From Pseudocercospora fijiensis CIRAD86 (lineage: Eukaryota; Ascomycota; Dothideomycetes; Mycosphaerellales; Mycosphaerellaceae), in the NCBI RefSeq assembly GCF_000340215.1, contig NW_006921532.1:8437409-8501408 (forward strand): a stretch of 64,000 nucleotides of DNA, in the 5' to 3' direction. The notes beneath the pieces were generated by a model. The model ran no database searches and was not told where the DNA came from. It was given only the letters and a program-made list of their open reading frames with translations. A program made the translations under genes and the position numbers. Shown here in pieces: positions 1-11,340 of the stretch (positions within the stretch are counted from its first letter, which is position 1; the number at the start of each line of letters is the position of its first letter).

Positions 1-919
1 GGCTTATAATGTTACTATTAAGGCCTAGAATAATGCTACCCCCGGGGTGCTATTAGCTAACTAATTAGAGGCAAGCAATTGTTAGTAACAAAGGACAATA
101 AGACTATACTAGGCGCGCTACGACGCGTTAACTAATTACCTACTCTTTTAAGGACTCTACCTCTTTACTAACGCGCCCTATAGATCCCCCTCTTGTTCCC
201 TTATTCTATTAAGGCCTCGAGGCCTAGGCAATCGGTAAGGACGGCGCGGCCGGCGCGGCTATATTAGTAACAGTGTTACGGAGTGTGTTGCTGTTTAAGA
301 AAGGAAGGACACCGCTATATTAGTAACGGTGTTGCCGAGTTGTTATTAGTTAAAGAAGGAAAGTAAAACAAGGTAAAGTTAGCGCTAAGACGACTAGCGC
401 CGCCGTTGTTAATATTACTTGCTATTGTCGCTACGCCTATAGACACAACCTTACCTGTACTACGAGCCTAAGGCACCTTTAATTAAAACTTTAATTAAAA
501 CTTTAAGCCGCTTAAAAGATTAAGCGACTAATAGACTAGCTAACTAAGGGCAAAACTATAGAGCTAAGCTAGCCGGGGTCGATCTTGCAGACAATAGGTT
601 ACTCCTCGATCTATCTAACCCTTTAAGCGAGGCGAACCTCTACTACTGCACTTATAATAGCCTTTACCTATAGAAACTAGACGAGCTATGTTTTTTGAAA
701 AGATAAGATAAGATTGACACTTAAAGGCTGCTAAACCTAGCTAATTAGGGCTAGCGAAACTACGAATAATAAGAACAATAACCCTCGGAAGCGAACAAAC
801 CCTCGGAAGCGGACATTACTAGGTCTTTTAAGAGTAGACGCAAAGAACTCGGTACGACATTACTTAGAGCGGAGGCAGGGCTGCAATACCTCGTACGTCT
901 ACCTATTATAGTAGGAAAG
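1..919 (+). mobile_element. Truncated Gypsy-family copy, opposite strand, interrupted by insertion (left part)
   Basis: This stretch is the reverse complement, with many transitions, of 1378-2375, the region beyond the integrase/chromodomain end of the element at 920-8047. It is therefore the 3' internal part of a second copy of the same family whose coding strand is plus. It continues at 8048-8316 and ends in an LTR at 8317-8512. The rest of this copy lies left of the window. It ends in GAAAG (915-919), the target site used by the inserted element. No open reading frame of note survives. Confidence 0.75.
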
Positions 920-1117
920 TGTGAGAAGGGTTATGTTAGCAGGTAGATAGGGTAGTAGTAAATTAGTATAGTATTCGATAGAGGTCTAAGAGGAGAGGGA
1001 GGAAGGTAGGCTAGTTAGCCTAACGCCAAGCGCTAAGCCCTGCCTAAGGCATTAAGACCCTAGCTTCACTCGAGCCTAGTTATATACCAATCGCGTGTAA
1101 CCTCTTTAGTCCTAATA
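920..1117 (-). repeat. LTR (3' LTR relative to coding strand) of the 920-8047 element
   Basis: 198 bp, starting TGTGAGAAGG and ending CCTAATA on the plus strand. It matches 7850-8047, 34112-34309, 36745-36942 and, inverted, 8317-8512. The expected terminal CA has become TA, a RIP-type change. Confidence 0.85.
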
Positions 1118-1120
1118 CAC

Positions 1121-1131
1121 GCTTCCCTTCT
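1121..1131 (-). promoter_or_regulatory. Candidate polypurine tract of the Gypsy element
   Basis: Read on the coding (minus) strand this is AGAAGGGAAGC, a purine run directly inside the 3' LTR, where plus-strand priming is expected. The same tract lies at the same place in the other copies (8303-8314 plus; 34312-34323 minus). Confidence 0.5.
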
Positions 1132-2399
1132 AAAGGCCGCGCCCTCGTAGCTAGTCTATATTCTATTCTCAACCTCTGTCGCTACTAACTTAGTAGGTCT
1201 AGTAAGCTTCTTAGTCTGCGCTAAATTAAACACGCAATCACCGATTATGTAACTATATCAAACCTCACCTCTAATACAACACAATGTCTAACTCTAACTA
1301 CGCTATCCCTATATATAATAAAGTAATATATAACTATAAGAATTGAGGACTATCGACCAATTACAATACGAGCGCGTCTTCCCTACTATAACAGGTAGAC
1401 GTACGAGGTATTGCAGCACTGCCTCCGTTCTAAGTAATGTCGTATCGAGTTCTTTGCGTCTACTTTTCAAAGACCTAGCAATGTCCGCTTCCGAGGGTTT
1501 GTCCGTTCCGAGGGTTATTGTTCTTGTTGTTCGTAGTTTCGCTAGCCCTAATTAGCTAGGTTTAGTAGCCTTTAAGTGTCAACTAATTATATCTTTTTAA
1601 AAAACTCAGTTCTTCTAGTTTCTATAGGTAAAGGCTATTATAAGTATAGTAGTAGAGGTTCGCCTCGCTTGAAGGGTTAGATAGATCGAGGAGTAACCTA
1701 TTGTCCGCAAGATCGACCCTAGCTAGCTTAGCTCTATAGTTTTGCCCTTAGTTAGTCCATTAGTCGCTCAATCTTTTAACTTAGTCAAAGTTTTAACTTA
1801 GCCTTAAAGTTTTGATTAAGGCTTAAAGTTTTGATTAAAGTTTAATTAAAGGTGCCTTAGGCTCGTAGTGTAGGTAAGGTTGTGTCTATAGGCGTAGCAA
1901 TAACAGCAAGTAATATTGACAATAGCGGCGCTAGTCGTCTTAGCGCTAACTTTACCTTCTTCTAATTTCCTTCTTTAACTAACAACAACTCGACAATACC
2001 GTTACTAATATAGCCGCGCCGGCCGTGTCGCCCTTTAGCATAAGCGTAACGCCGTCGTTACTATTATTATTACTATTTACGCGCGCGCCGTCCTCGCAGA
2101 TTACCTAGGCCTTAAGGCCTCGATAGAATAAGGGAGCAAGAGGGGGACCTAAATACTAGGAGAAGGGCCTTATAGGGCGCGTTAGTAGAGAGGTAGTTTC
2201 CTAAAAGAGCAGCGAATGGTTGACGCGTTATAGCGCGCTTATTAACACTCGGTGCGCGTTTACTATAGTAGTATAGTCTTATTGTCCTAGTTTGCCGGCC
2301 TCTAATTAGTTAGCCTAATAGTACCCCGGGGGTAGCATTGTTCCTAGGCTTAGTAGTAATATTATAGGCATTATAAGCTCTTAGCCTTCTTCGTGTTCT

Positions 2400-2590
2400 T
2401 TACGCTAGTCTAATACTTATCTAATAACTCAGTTATGTCCTTAAACGAGTCTTTAGCCTCCTACGAGTCCTATTTAGGTAAATAGCCTTGCTATCTTAAT
2501 AGGTACTCCTTCTTGCCTTTCCTAGTCCGGTGCTATAGGATACGTTCTATAGACTACAGCTCCTCGCTATCCGCTAGTATGTCTTCGTGT
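2400..2590 (-). pseudogene. Decayed chromodomain at the end of the Gypsy polyprotein
   Basis: Minus-strand translation gives a chromodomain-like string with RKGKKEYL, then QGYLPK and SFKDITELL, interrupted by stops at positions where Trp or Gln is expected. A C-terminal chromodomain is typical of chromoviral Gypsy elements, where it guides integration to particular chromatin. It lies just beyond the integrase region, as expected. Confidence 0.65.
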
Positions 2591-2899
2591 TTAGTAGGGG
2601 CTTTATCCCCCTCGCGTTAATAGTATAGCTTAAGGAGGGATACATAGAAGGTGTTATAGATAGTGTAATAGGGTAGAAGCTATAACTAGTAGGCCTGTGT
2701 GCCCTTCGGTTCTCGGATACGGAATGGGCTAATATATCTTAGTGCGAGCTTAGGCCTTGTTTTGCTATCGGGTAATAGGTGTTTGCGGATGCGGAGGTTC
2801 TTAGTGCTTAGCATAACTATGTCGCCTTGTTTGAAGGTTATTAGCGTATAGTGCTTGTCGTAGTAGGTCTTTTAGTACTCTTAAGCCTTTGTTAACTTC

Positions 2900-3900
2900 T
2901 CGGCTATCTTAGCATAGATTTCTCGCATCTTCTAAACCCTCTTAATAGCCGCTAGTGTTTTAGGTACTTAACGCGCTTCCCTTTCCTTGCGCTCGGCCTC
3001 GAGCGAGGTGAATAGATCTTATAGTAAGGCGGCGTTCTAGCCCATTATAGCAAAATAAGGCGATACCTTAGTAGATAAGTAGATACTATTATTGTATACG
3101 AATTCAGCTAGTTATAGGAGGTTGACCTAGTCCTCGGGGTTCTTATTAATGTAACTGCGTAGGTACTACTATAGGGTGGCATTCTGCCTCTCTGTTTGAC
3201 CGTTAGTCTATAGATAGAAGGCTATTAATAGCCGATGCTTCAGTCTTAGCTATAGGCATATTTCGCTCTAATAGTGCGATATAAATATCGAGCCCCTATC
3301 GGAGACTATCCCCTTAGGGGTTCCCTAATAGGTACAGAAGATGTTAGTCTATAGCGCCTCTGCTATATTAATAGCAGTCCAATCCTTACGCGCCGGGATA
3401 TATCGAGCGCCCTTAGTAAATCGATCTACTATAACAAGGATAGCATCGTACACTTCCCCCCTACGCTTAGCAGGCGGAAGTCCTATAATAAAGTCTATTA
3501 TAAGCTCTACAAATAGCTTCTTTAGAACAGGGAGTAAAGACAACTCGCCGAATAGCAAGTACTTCGGCGCTTTAACTCGTTGATATACGGTATACGTGTT
3601 TACGTAGTCCTTTATATCCCGCTTACTATTTAGCTAGTAGTATGTGCGCGATAGTAGCTCGTACGACCTCTCTATGCTATAGTAACCGGCAAGCTCACTA
3701 TTATAGTGTCGCTTAAGAAGTTCTTATCGGATCGAATGTTTAGCGGGGATATAGTATCTGCCCTTGAACTTTAAATAACCTTTGTTATCGATCGACTAAT
3801 TGTTACTCTTACTAGATCGAGTCTTTCGCCTACTTACAAGCTTGTCTATACGTTTAGCAGCAAAGGCGTCCCTCTACTAAGCCCGTAACAGCTTATCTAT
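2900..3900 (-). pseudogene. Decayed Gypsy integrase
   Basis: The best-preserved piece (3349-3558) contains DFIIGLPPAKR and YDAILVIVDRFTK, the conserved start of the retroviral-type integrase core including its first acidic residue. Flanking sequence in the same orientation is stop-ridden. In an active element this enzyme inserts the cDNA into chromosomal DNA. Confidence 0.8.
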
Positions 3901-4349
3901 AAACGATTAACTATCCCTATTTGTAAGGTTATTTAATAGCACCCTCGCTATTGAACGAGGTACGTATTATATATATCTAATAGTACTAGCAGCCGGATTA
4001 ACTACAGTAGTGCTATCGCTGTTACTATATATAGCGATATCGACTAGGGAGTTATTATAACTTCTCCTATCTATGTCCTTAATACGCACTATTAATATAG
4101 CAAGAGCATTAATATGCTTTAAGCCGTCGCGGAGTCCGGTAAGCCGCTTATCCTACGCTTGCTTATTAATAATACGGGCTATAGCAATCTTATACTACAG
4201 GGTTAGAAACAATGAATTAATGGATTGCTAAGTCCCGCTATCGTAATTAGGTCGCCTCGATAGGCTATTAGCAGGGTTGCTTACGCCTAGCCGATATAAT
4301 ACATTAAAATTAAACCTAGCGAGGTAGACGGCCTATCTAGCCTATCGAC

Positions 4350-4720
4350 CTATAACCCTAGTAACCTTCGTGATTCTACGGAGGTTGTTATAGTCCGTAT
4401 AGACCTGAATAGTATACTAGGCACTATCGAGATAGTAGCGCTAGTACTTAAAGGCTTTAACAATAGCTAAGAGCTCTTACTCGTAGGTCTCGTAGCGACG
4501 CTTAGCATTAATTATCTTCCTCGAGAAGAAGGCAATCGGGTACTAGTAATTGTTATTAGCCTGTTGTAACATAATGGCTAATATAGTAAACTGTGAAGCG
4601 TTAGTCTCAATGCGGATCTATTTACTTAGTACGAAATAGTATAATAAGGGGACTTTAGTAAAGCGCTACTTTAAACCGTCAAAAGCGGCTCGCGCTTTGT
4701 TAGTCTATTTAAACTCTCTA
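4350..4720 (-). pseudogene. Decayed RNase H region of the Gypsy polyprotein
   Basis: Minus-strand translation reads YPIAFFSRKI, then ELLAIVKAFKY and YTDYNNL. These are the fungal Gypsy RNase H signatures between reverse transcriptase and integrase. Several stops interrupt it. Confidence 0.65.
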
Positions 4721-4779
4721 GTCGGGTTGGCCTTAGTTTTAGTGAGTTTAGTTAGTAGCATTACATGCCTCGAATAGCC

Positions 4780-5604
4780 CTTAATAAATCGGCGATAGAA
4801 GTTAGTAAAACCGAGGAACGACTACAGCTCCTTAATTGACGTAGGAACAGGCCATTTAGTAATAGTCTTAATCCGATTAGGATTAGCCTTAATACCCTTA
4901 GTTAATACGAGGAAGCCGAGGAATAACACCTCTTTAGCAGCAAAGGTGCATTTAGAAGGCTTGCAATACAAGCTATAGGCCCTTAGGCGATCGAGTACCT
5001 TACGGACTACAGCCTAGTGTTCCGTAATGTTAGGAGAGTATATATAAACTAGGATATTATCTAGGTAAACCACACAGAGGTGATCTAATAGGCCTAATAG
5101 GGCCCGATTAATATAGGACTAGAATGTTGCAGGGGCGTTTGCTAGCCTAAATAGTATAACTAGATACTCGAAATAGCTATAGCGGGTACGGAAGGCTGTT
5201 TTCTATTCATTACCCTTACGGATGCGGATGCGATAGTATACATCCTTAATGTCTAATATAGTATAGTAGTAGGCACTAGAAAGGCGATCGAGGGTCTTAT
5301 TAATAAGAGGAAGTAGGTAGCGGTCTTTAATAGTAACAGCGTTAAGCCTACGATAATTAACACATAGGCGTAGGCTACTATCCTTCTTTAGTACGAATAG
5401 GATAGGGGCGCTAGCAGGGCTGTTACTATACCGAATGCGACTATTAGCTAGGTTTTCCTCTAGGTACTTACGCAATATAGCAAGCTCGCGCTCACTAAGG
5501 TTGTAGAGTAGCCTAAAAGGAACCTCCTTACCCTCTATAATATCAATCTTATAATCCGTCTCTTTAAACATAGGCAATGTCGATACTAAGTGGTATTTAA
5601 ACAC
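4780..5604 (-). pseudogene. Decayed Gypsy reverse transcriptase
   Basis: The open piece 5203-5604 carries the RT N-terminal motifs: LRKYLEENL, SPASAPILFVLKKD, LRLCVNYRRLNAVT and ILDIKDVYYRI. Around 5040-5075 the catalytic YxDD box reads YLDN, so its last Asp is lost. Further on, FLGF and a run ending near FTNFYRRFIKGYS follow the usual order. The gene cannot make an active enzyme as it stands. Confidence 0.85.
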
Positions 5605-5826
5605 ATTAATGTAGGTTTCTCGAATAGGCTCTAGTATACGGGCAAGCTAATCAGAGTCTATGCTATTAGGGGGTATAGGCTTATCGTTATCGCCTAATAG
5701 GTCGACTATTGGGTTAGCTACGGCAGGTGTTAGGTTGCCGATAAATAGGACCCTAATATCGTTAGGGCACTCGCTAATATCGATGTATTTAATGTCCTCT
5801 TTCCTAGCGATCCCAAATCGCTACTA

Positions 5827-6186
5827 TTAACTGCCTAAGTCTATAACTATAGCATAGTACTTAAGAATAGGGTTGCTAATAACAATCTTAGATAGGAGGC
5901 TGTCTATATCTACTACGTAGGCAGTAAAGTTTAGCAGGCGCTTATTGCCGAGGTCGTCTCTTAGGGCTATATAGATATAGTAGGCTCCGTAGGTTAAGTG
6001 CCGAGCGTTATTAAACCAAGCAAGGGTTAGTAGGTCAGTCCTAGGCAGTTGTCGAAGGTCTAATTGCTTAGCTAGGCGATAGCTAATAAGGGCGCTAACT
6101 GAATTTCCTAGGTCTAGCGTAACCTTAGTCTTATAGTTGTTCCTATATATATCTCCTACGAGATAGGTGCGTATAATAGCTAGCAC
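5827..6186 (-). pseudogene. Decayed retropepsin-like aspartic protease
   Basis: The fragment contains TLDLGNSVSALISYRLAKQL. This resembles the fungal Gypsy protease active-site region, with the usual D-x-G-S/T appearing as DLGN. The copy in the 34112-36942 element covers the same region at about 34855-35100. It lies between the zinc knuckle and reverse transcriptase, the normal place. Confidence 0.65.
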
Positions 6187-6359
6187 TATATCGATAGTTT
6201 TACGCCGTATAAGGCTAACAGTTAGTGCGGCGCTTATTCTTTTTTCGACTAATAAGAAGGTTAGCCTATAGGGGTAGCGTTAGCTGCTAAAAGGTACTTT
6301 CGGTACTTAGCGGTAGCGCGGTCGATTCGGGCCTAGTCCTTAGGTTTGTCGCATTAGCC

Positions 6360-6415
6360 TAGTAGATAGCTAGTGCTATTACAATTAAAGCACTTTAGTC
6401 CGGTTAGGGGATTGC
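6360..6415 (-). pseudogene. Decayed gag CCHC zinc knuckle
   Basis: Minus-strand translation reads KCFNCNSTSYLLG, a stop, then C. This fits a C-x2-C-x4-H-x4-C knuckle whose His codon has become Tyr (CAC to TAC) and whose Gln codon has become TAA. Both are CpA to TpA changes. Confidence 0.6.
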
Positions 6416-7358
6416 TATAGCTATTGCCGCTGTTATTAGCCGAGCGATTAGTACTATAGGGATACGAGCCCCTTCTACGGCCCCTATTACGGCCTCCTCT
6501 ATATAGCCGTCGGCTACGGCTTCTCCTACGGTCGTTGTTGTTGCTACCTCTATTATTAGCACTAGTGTTGTTCTAATACGAACCTTGATTTCCTCCGCGG
6601 CTACGATAGGTAGCTAGGCGTATCTTAGATTCTAACCGTTGTTAGAGCTGTACTATACGCTCTGTAGTCTCGACTTCAACTATGAATTGAATGCGTATAA
6701 GGTTAGCCTATTCAAATACACGGCGGCGGTCCAATTCAAGGACCAATTCCTATCTCAGTTTTAGGCGTATTTCCGAGATCTATATAGAATCAGTCTTAGC
6801 CGGAAGGTCATCCTCGAGGGTCTTCAAATAGGCCTCAAATAAACGAGCCGACTAGTTAGTCTTTTGTTTAGCTCGAAGGTATTAGTCCTAAGCATGCTGT
6901 TGTCTTAGTATCGGGTTTCTAAGAGTGTCTAGCATAATAGTCTTATAGGTTTTCTACTAAACAGTAGTCTAATTATTAAGGGAATCGAAATAGTCGTCCT
7001 AGGTGCGCTTTAGGTTACTATTAATGTACTGCATAGCGTGAATAACTAAGGAATAGTCGTCTAGAAGAGCCCTTAGTGCATTTCGCTAGTTAAGCTTACA
7101 ATCACGTATGTGATTATTGTATTGCTTGCGACTAGAGCTATTAAACACGGTGCAGTCCTTAAGTTTAGCATCCTTCTTCTAGACTAGGACTAATAGTAAG
7201 GAGGGCCCTACTGTCGGCTTAGTATTAGTTGTTAGGGCCTCTTAAAGGCGGCGAATTTCGAGGAGGTTGTCCTTTAGCTATTGTTCTTAACGTAGGGCAG
7301 TAAGCCTGTTTTAAGTAGCTTCTTAAAGTCTCGCTACTAGCTAGGGGCCAAAGGCTAG

Positions 7359-7592
7359 CTAGCTATATCGTCGATTGACAATGTTGTTAAGAATATCGTT
7401 AATAGGTAATTCTAGATTATTACCTAGAATTGCAGGTTCTTCTTTAATAGGCTCTCCGGTAGGCTCTTTAGTAGGAGGTACTTTAGCAGGCACTTTAGCG
7501 GGAACTGTGCTACTAGCGTTGTCGTTGCTAGCGCTGCTAGCAGCAGCACGGTTGTTGTTTCGTAATAAACCGGCTATTATAAGGGGCGACAC
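7359..7592 (-). pseudogene. Remnant of the gag-like N-terminal region
   Basis: 77 codons with a short Pro/Lys/Thr-rich repeat (units like PAKVP and PTKEP). The homologous piece at 36245-36487 carries a longer run of the same units, so this repeat varies in copy number between elements. No catalytic motif. The rest of gag (6420-7350) is stop-ridden. Confidence 0.5.
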
Positions 7593-7832
7593 TAATAATG
7601 TATTGTTAGCCCCTAAGATGCGGATATAGCGGGATTAGTAGATATCGGCTTAGTATGCTTAACTTAGTATAATAGGCCGTATAGAAGGCCTTACTTGATA
7701 ATTGGTACGGTTGTTTCGATAGAATAGTACGTATAGGTCCCGTTCTTCGGGCGCAATATAGTTAGATTAGTCTTGCTCGTAGCTATACCGCTAAAAGCTT
7801 AAAATAAGAACTATCTAGCTACTGCCCTTAAA

Positions 7833-7849
7833 GGGTAGATCGAATACTA
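7833..7849 (-). promoter_or_regulatory. Candidate tRNA primer-binding site
   Basis: Immediately inside the 5' LTR the coding strand reads TAGTATTCGATCTACCC. A primer-binding site normally begins TGG, and TAG is what RIP makes from TGG. The identical 17 bp flank the LTR of the second copy (36728-36744). The primer tRNA was not identified. Confidence 0.35.
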
Positions 7850-8047
7850 TATAAGAAGGGTTATGTTAGTAGGTAGATAGGGTAGTAGTAAATTAGTATA
7901 GTATTCGATAGAGGTCTAAGAGGAGAGGGAGGAAGGTAGGCTAGTTAGCCTAACGCTAAGCGCCAAGCCCTACCTAAGGCATTAAGACCCTAGCTTCACT
8001 CGAGCCTAGTTATATGCTAATCGCGTGTAACCTCTTTAGTCCTAATA
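7850..8047 (-). repeat. LTR (5' LTR relative to coding strand) of the 920-8047 element
   Basis: 198 bp matching 920-1117. Its first bases read TATAAGAAGG against TGTGAGAAGG in the partner, two G-to-A changes of RIP type. It is followed by the target duplication GAAAG (8048-8052). Confidence 0.85.
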
Positions 8048-8512
8048 GAAAGACGCGCTCGTATTGTAATTAGTCGATAGCCCTTAATTCTTATAGCTTT
8101 ATATCCCTTTACTTTATTATATATAAGGATAGCGTAGTTAGAGTTGTATATTGTGTTGTTTAGAGGTGAGGTTTTATATAGTTACATAATTAGGTAGTTA
8201 AGTGTTCAATTTAGCGCGGCTAAGCAGCTTATTAGACTTGCTAAGTTAGCGGCAATAGAGGTCGGGATTAGAATATAGGCAGGCTACGAGGGCGCGGCCT
8301 TTAGAAGGGAAGCGTATGTTAGGGCTAAAGAGGCTATACGTGATTAGTATATAACTAGGCCGAGTGAAGCTAGGGTCTCGATGCCTTAGGTAGGGCTTAG
8401 CGCTTAGCGTTAGGCCAACTCTCCTGCCTTCCTCCCTCTCCTTCTAGATCCTTATCGAATACTACTCGTACCTACTACTACTCTATCTACCTGCTAACAT
8501 ACCCTTCTTACA
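8048..8512 (+). mobile_element. Right part of the interrupted opposite-strand Gypsy copy, with its LTR at 8317-8512
   Basis: The reverse complement of 8053-8316 matches 1118-1390 of the inserted element. 8317-8512 is an inverted LTR, starting TGTTAGGGCT and ending CCCTTCTTACA. Joining 919 to 8053 restores a continuous internal region, a polypurine tract at 8303-8314 and a 3' LTR. This shows that the element at 920-8047 landed inside this copy. Confidence 0.75.
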
Positions 8513-11340
8513 CTAGTCTACGTTATAGAAGATAAGAAGCTCCTCGAAGGACGAGAGGCTAGAATTAGCAAAGCAATAGTCGTTTATAGCAATGCCGTTA
8601 ATCTCGCGAATACCGTATATAAAGACCTATAATAGCTTACCCTAATTCTGTTAGCTAGTTAAATAGTAAGTGCCTAGCGGCGTAGGTGGACCTCGTACTA
8701 ATAGTATATCTCCTATTAAATCTACCTCTTTAACGTCGTCTAAATCGAGCGGTTGTAAGGACTATATATTAAGCATTGTCTCGCGGCGCGGTATATTAAA
8801 GGAGGGCGGTAGATTAAAGGAGGGCGGTAGAAGGCGCGGAAATGGCCTCGGAGTAAGGTTACCTAGCGGAGGTAATAAGACTATAGGTTAGCGAATAGGT
8901 AACGACTAAATACGCTGTTTTAATAGTAACGGTCGTAGTATTATATTAGAATAGACGAGGTAGTGTGTTTCCGGCGTTGTCGGTCGCAATTAAGCGCGAG
9001 TAGGTATCGCTAGTTTAGAAGGTAGGTAAGTTGTCTACTATCGCTCGGTCTTACCTATAAAATAGACCTCTTATAGGTTAGCGATAAAATAGTTAATATT
9101 TAGTGCGTAGCAACTGTCCGAGAAGTCCTTAACCTTCCGTACGTAGAAGGCGTAGAATGCGTCCTTTATAGTGCTATCGATAGAAGGGTCGTCCTTAATC
9201 CGCTAGTACTTAAGATTTAGTGTTTCTACCGCCTCCTTAAAGTAGCCTCGAAGATCTCTTAAAAGAGGTGTTTATGCTAGAGCAATAGCGTCTTCTTTAT
9301 AACCTTCGACTACGAGCTATTAAGTGTCGAGAGCGCGCTAGTATTCGTAAGCAAACATAACATTTAGGCCTAGAAACAGCTCGATATATCGTCGCTGTTG
9401 TAGCTCGCTAATCTCGAGTCTATTAAATAGGTAGTTACGTAGAATATAGTAATAAGGTAGGCGGGTTTGAAACTAGGCGAGGCAGTTATAGCGAGCCGGT
9501 ATTATACAGTTATAACTACGCAGTATGCCCTTATATATAGGTACTGCCTTGGCTTCTATTTCAATAGTAATATCTACCTGTTCTCGAATATAATCCTAAG
9601 CAGCTAGTAGCTGCAGTGTCTCGAAGCCTAGAAGGCCCTTATAGTACTAATATTGTGTACGTTTGCCGAGCCTATAACTAGCTAGCTGTGCCTTATAAGC
9701 CTGCCTATCGTCGACTTTAAGAACCTCGATAATAGTGCTATATAGTATATAGAACACTAGGTTGCGCTTATTGCGGTTATACTTAATAGTATAGTAATAG
9801 CCCTCTAAGGGCGAGGTAGTCCTTATTTGTAGCAACAATAGACTATAGAGCTGTACCTAAGTTGCCTATTTCCGTAAAGTTTGGCTATTCTAATTATAGC
9901 GTATATATTAGACCTTGTCCTGCTATCCTATAGGCTTATACTCTTGTAACTACTCTTAAATCTATACTATATCGGTACTAACGTCGCCTGCGCTGCGTGC
10001 GTAGTAGATTAAGTAGTAAAACCGCTTAATAATCTCTAGAAATTAGGCCTCTAGAAACGAGCGAAGGAAGGTCTCTTTAACGTGCCGCTAGTAGAGGTAA
10101 ATTCGCACCTAATCGTTATCCTTCTACGAGAGGTTAATAGCCGCCTATTCTAAGGCCGAGTCGTCGACTATAGCTATAACAAGCTTCTATAGTAGTAACT
10201 ACACCTTAATAGCTCGAAGTCCGGCTTCTACGAGCTTAGCTTTCTGCGATTCTAGCAATAGGTAGCCTGCTAGCAGCTAACAACCTAACGCATTGCGAAC
10301 ATAGATAGTAAAAAGGTTCTAACTAAGGTCGGTAGTCTTATAAGTCGCGTCTAGCAAGAACAACTATATAGTATATAAGTTGGTGTTGTTTTGAATTTTT
10401 GAAGTTAGTAGTAGGAACTATAGAACGCAAGCTTTAGAAGCTTAGTTATACGCCTGCCTTCTATAACACTTACATCTCCTACCTCGGTATTTAACAACTC
10501 TCGTTGCTACTCGCTCTAAAAGACAATACTACGCTCTGTCTTGCCCTTTAGCATCTTCGATATTACCTAGAAATAGAGCTCTTTGCCGTCTGTATTATTA
10601 CAAACACCCTTAAGCGCGATAGCAAGGTCGTCTAGCTAGATACTCGTATTTCTACGGTTATTAGTACGAGCCTTCCTTAGGTTAGGCCTAATCTTTAACT
10701 ACGCTACAATACTAGCCTTTAGGTACTATTCGCTAATCTTGCTAAACTCGTCCTTTAATAGCCCCCTTTTAACGAAGTCTAATACCTTAGCAACGTTAAA
10801 AGCGCGCTGTTCTATTAATTCCTCGAGGAGGACTTTTAGGGCGTTGTTTGCTAACCGAATATCTATATATCTTAGGTCATAGTAATATAGGTCGTTACTA
10901 ATCGCTAAAGGGTCGCTTCTATAGCGGCGGACACTAATTTCGTATAGATTAGTCGCTCTACTCCGATAATGCGATATAACGACTACTATAGCGTTATACG
11001 GCTCTTTATTATATTCCGCCTTACGAATGCCCTCTCCTAGCAACCTATTCCGCTACTAATCGCGCCTATAACGACAATACTAGTGCGACCGCTACTCTAA
11101 CCGATCCTTCGTTCTCGGCGACTTTAACTCCTTATATACGTTGCTTATATAGCCCTTTAGTACCTCGAAGCGCTTAGGCTCGAACGTTAATCTATGCGAA
11201 GGGACATTAAATAGTTACTCTTAGAGGTCGATAATATCGTATAGTATACGGTCTAGCCTAAATAGCGGCACTAGTTTAGTTAATATAGGCGGCATAGTAA
11301 CAATAGTAAACTGATTATGCTATTTGAACTATTAGAAAGA
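8513..11340 (-). mobile_element. Decayed MULE-like DNA transposon
   Basis: On the minus strand the region near 10250-10370 reads FLLDATYKTTDLS, a stop, then NLFTIYVRNALG and LLLESQKAKLVEAGL. About 60 codons later comes VIAIVDDSALE and then a RHVKETF segment. DATYKT and DDSA-E are the landmarks of fungal Mutator-like transposases, including the first two catalytic Asp residues. A downstream fragment (9647-9838) has a TTSPLEGYYYTIK segment, like the end of the MULE core. The most intact upstream piece is 10726-11043. Stops are frequent and of RIP type. I could not find the terminal inverted repeats, so both ends are approximate. Confidence 0.6.

Larger units (their letters stand above)
920..8047 (-). 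mobile_element. Gypsy (chromovirus) LTR retrotransposon, RIP-degraded, nested
   Basis: A complete but dead element of about 7.1 kb. It has two 198-bp LTRs (920-1117 and 7850-8047) and a 5-bp target duplication GAAAG (915-919 and 8048-8052). On the minus strand the internal order is gag-like region, CCHC knuckle, aspartic protease, reverse transcriptase, RNase H, integrase and chromodomain, which is the order of Tf1/sushi-type Gypsy elements. Every domain is broken by stops, mostly TAG or TAA where CAG, CAA or TGG would be expected, which is the RIP pattern. It sits inside an opposite-strand relative. Confidence 0.88.

Noticed and set aside
1..2375. A self-contained foldback element or hairpin transposon
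   Set aside because: The palindrome is fully explained by two opposite-strand copies of one Gypsy family, supported by LTRs and the GAAAG duplication.
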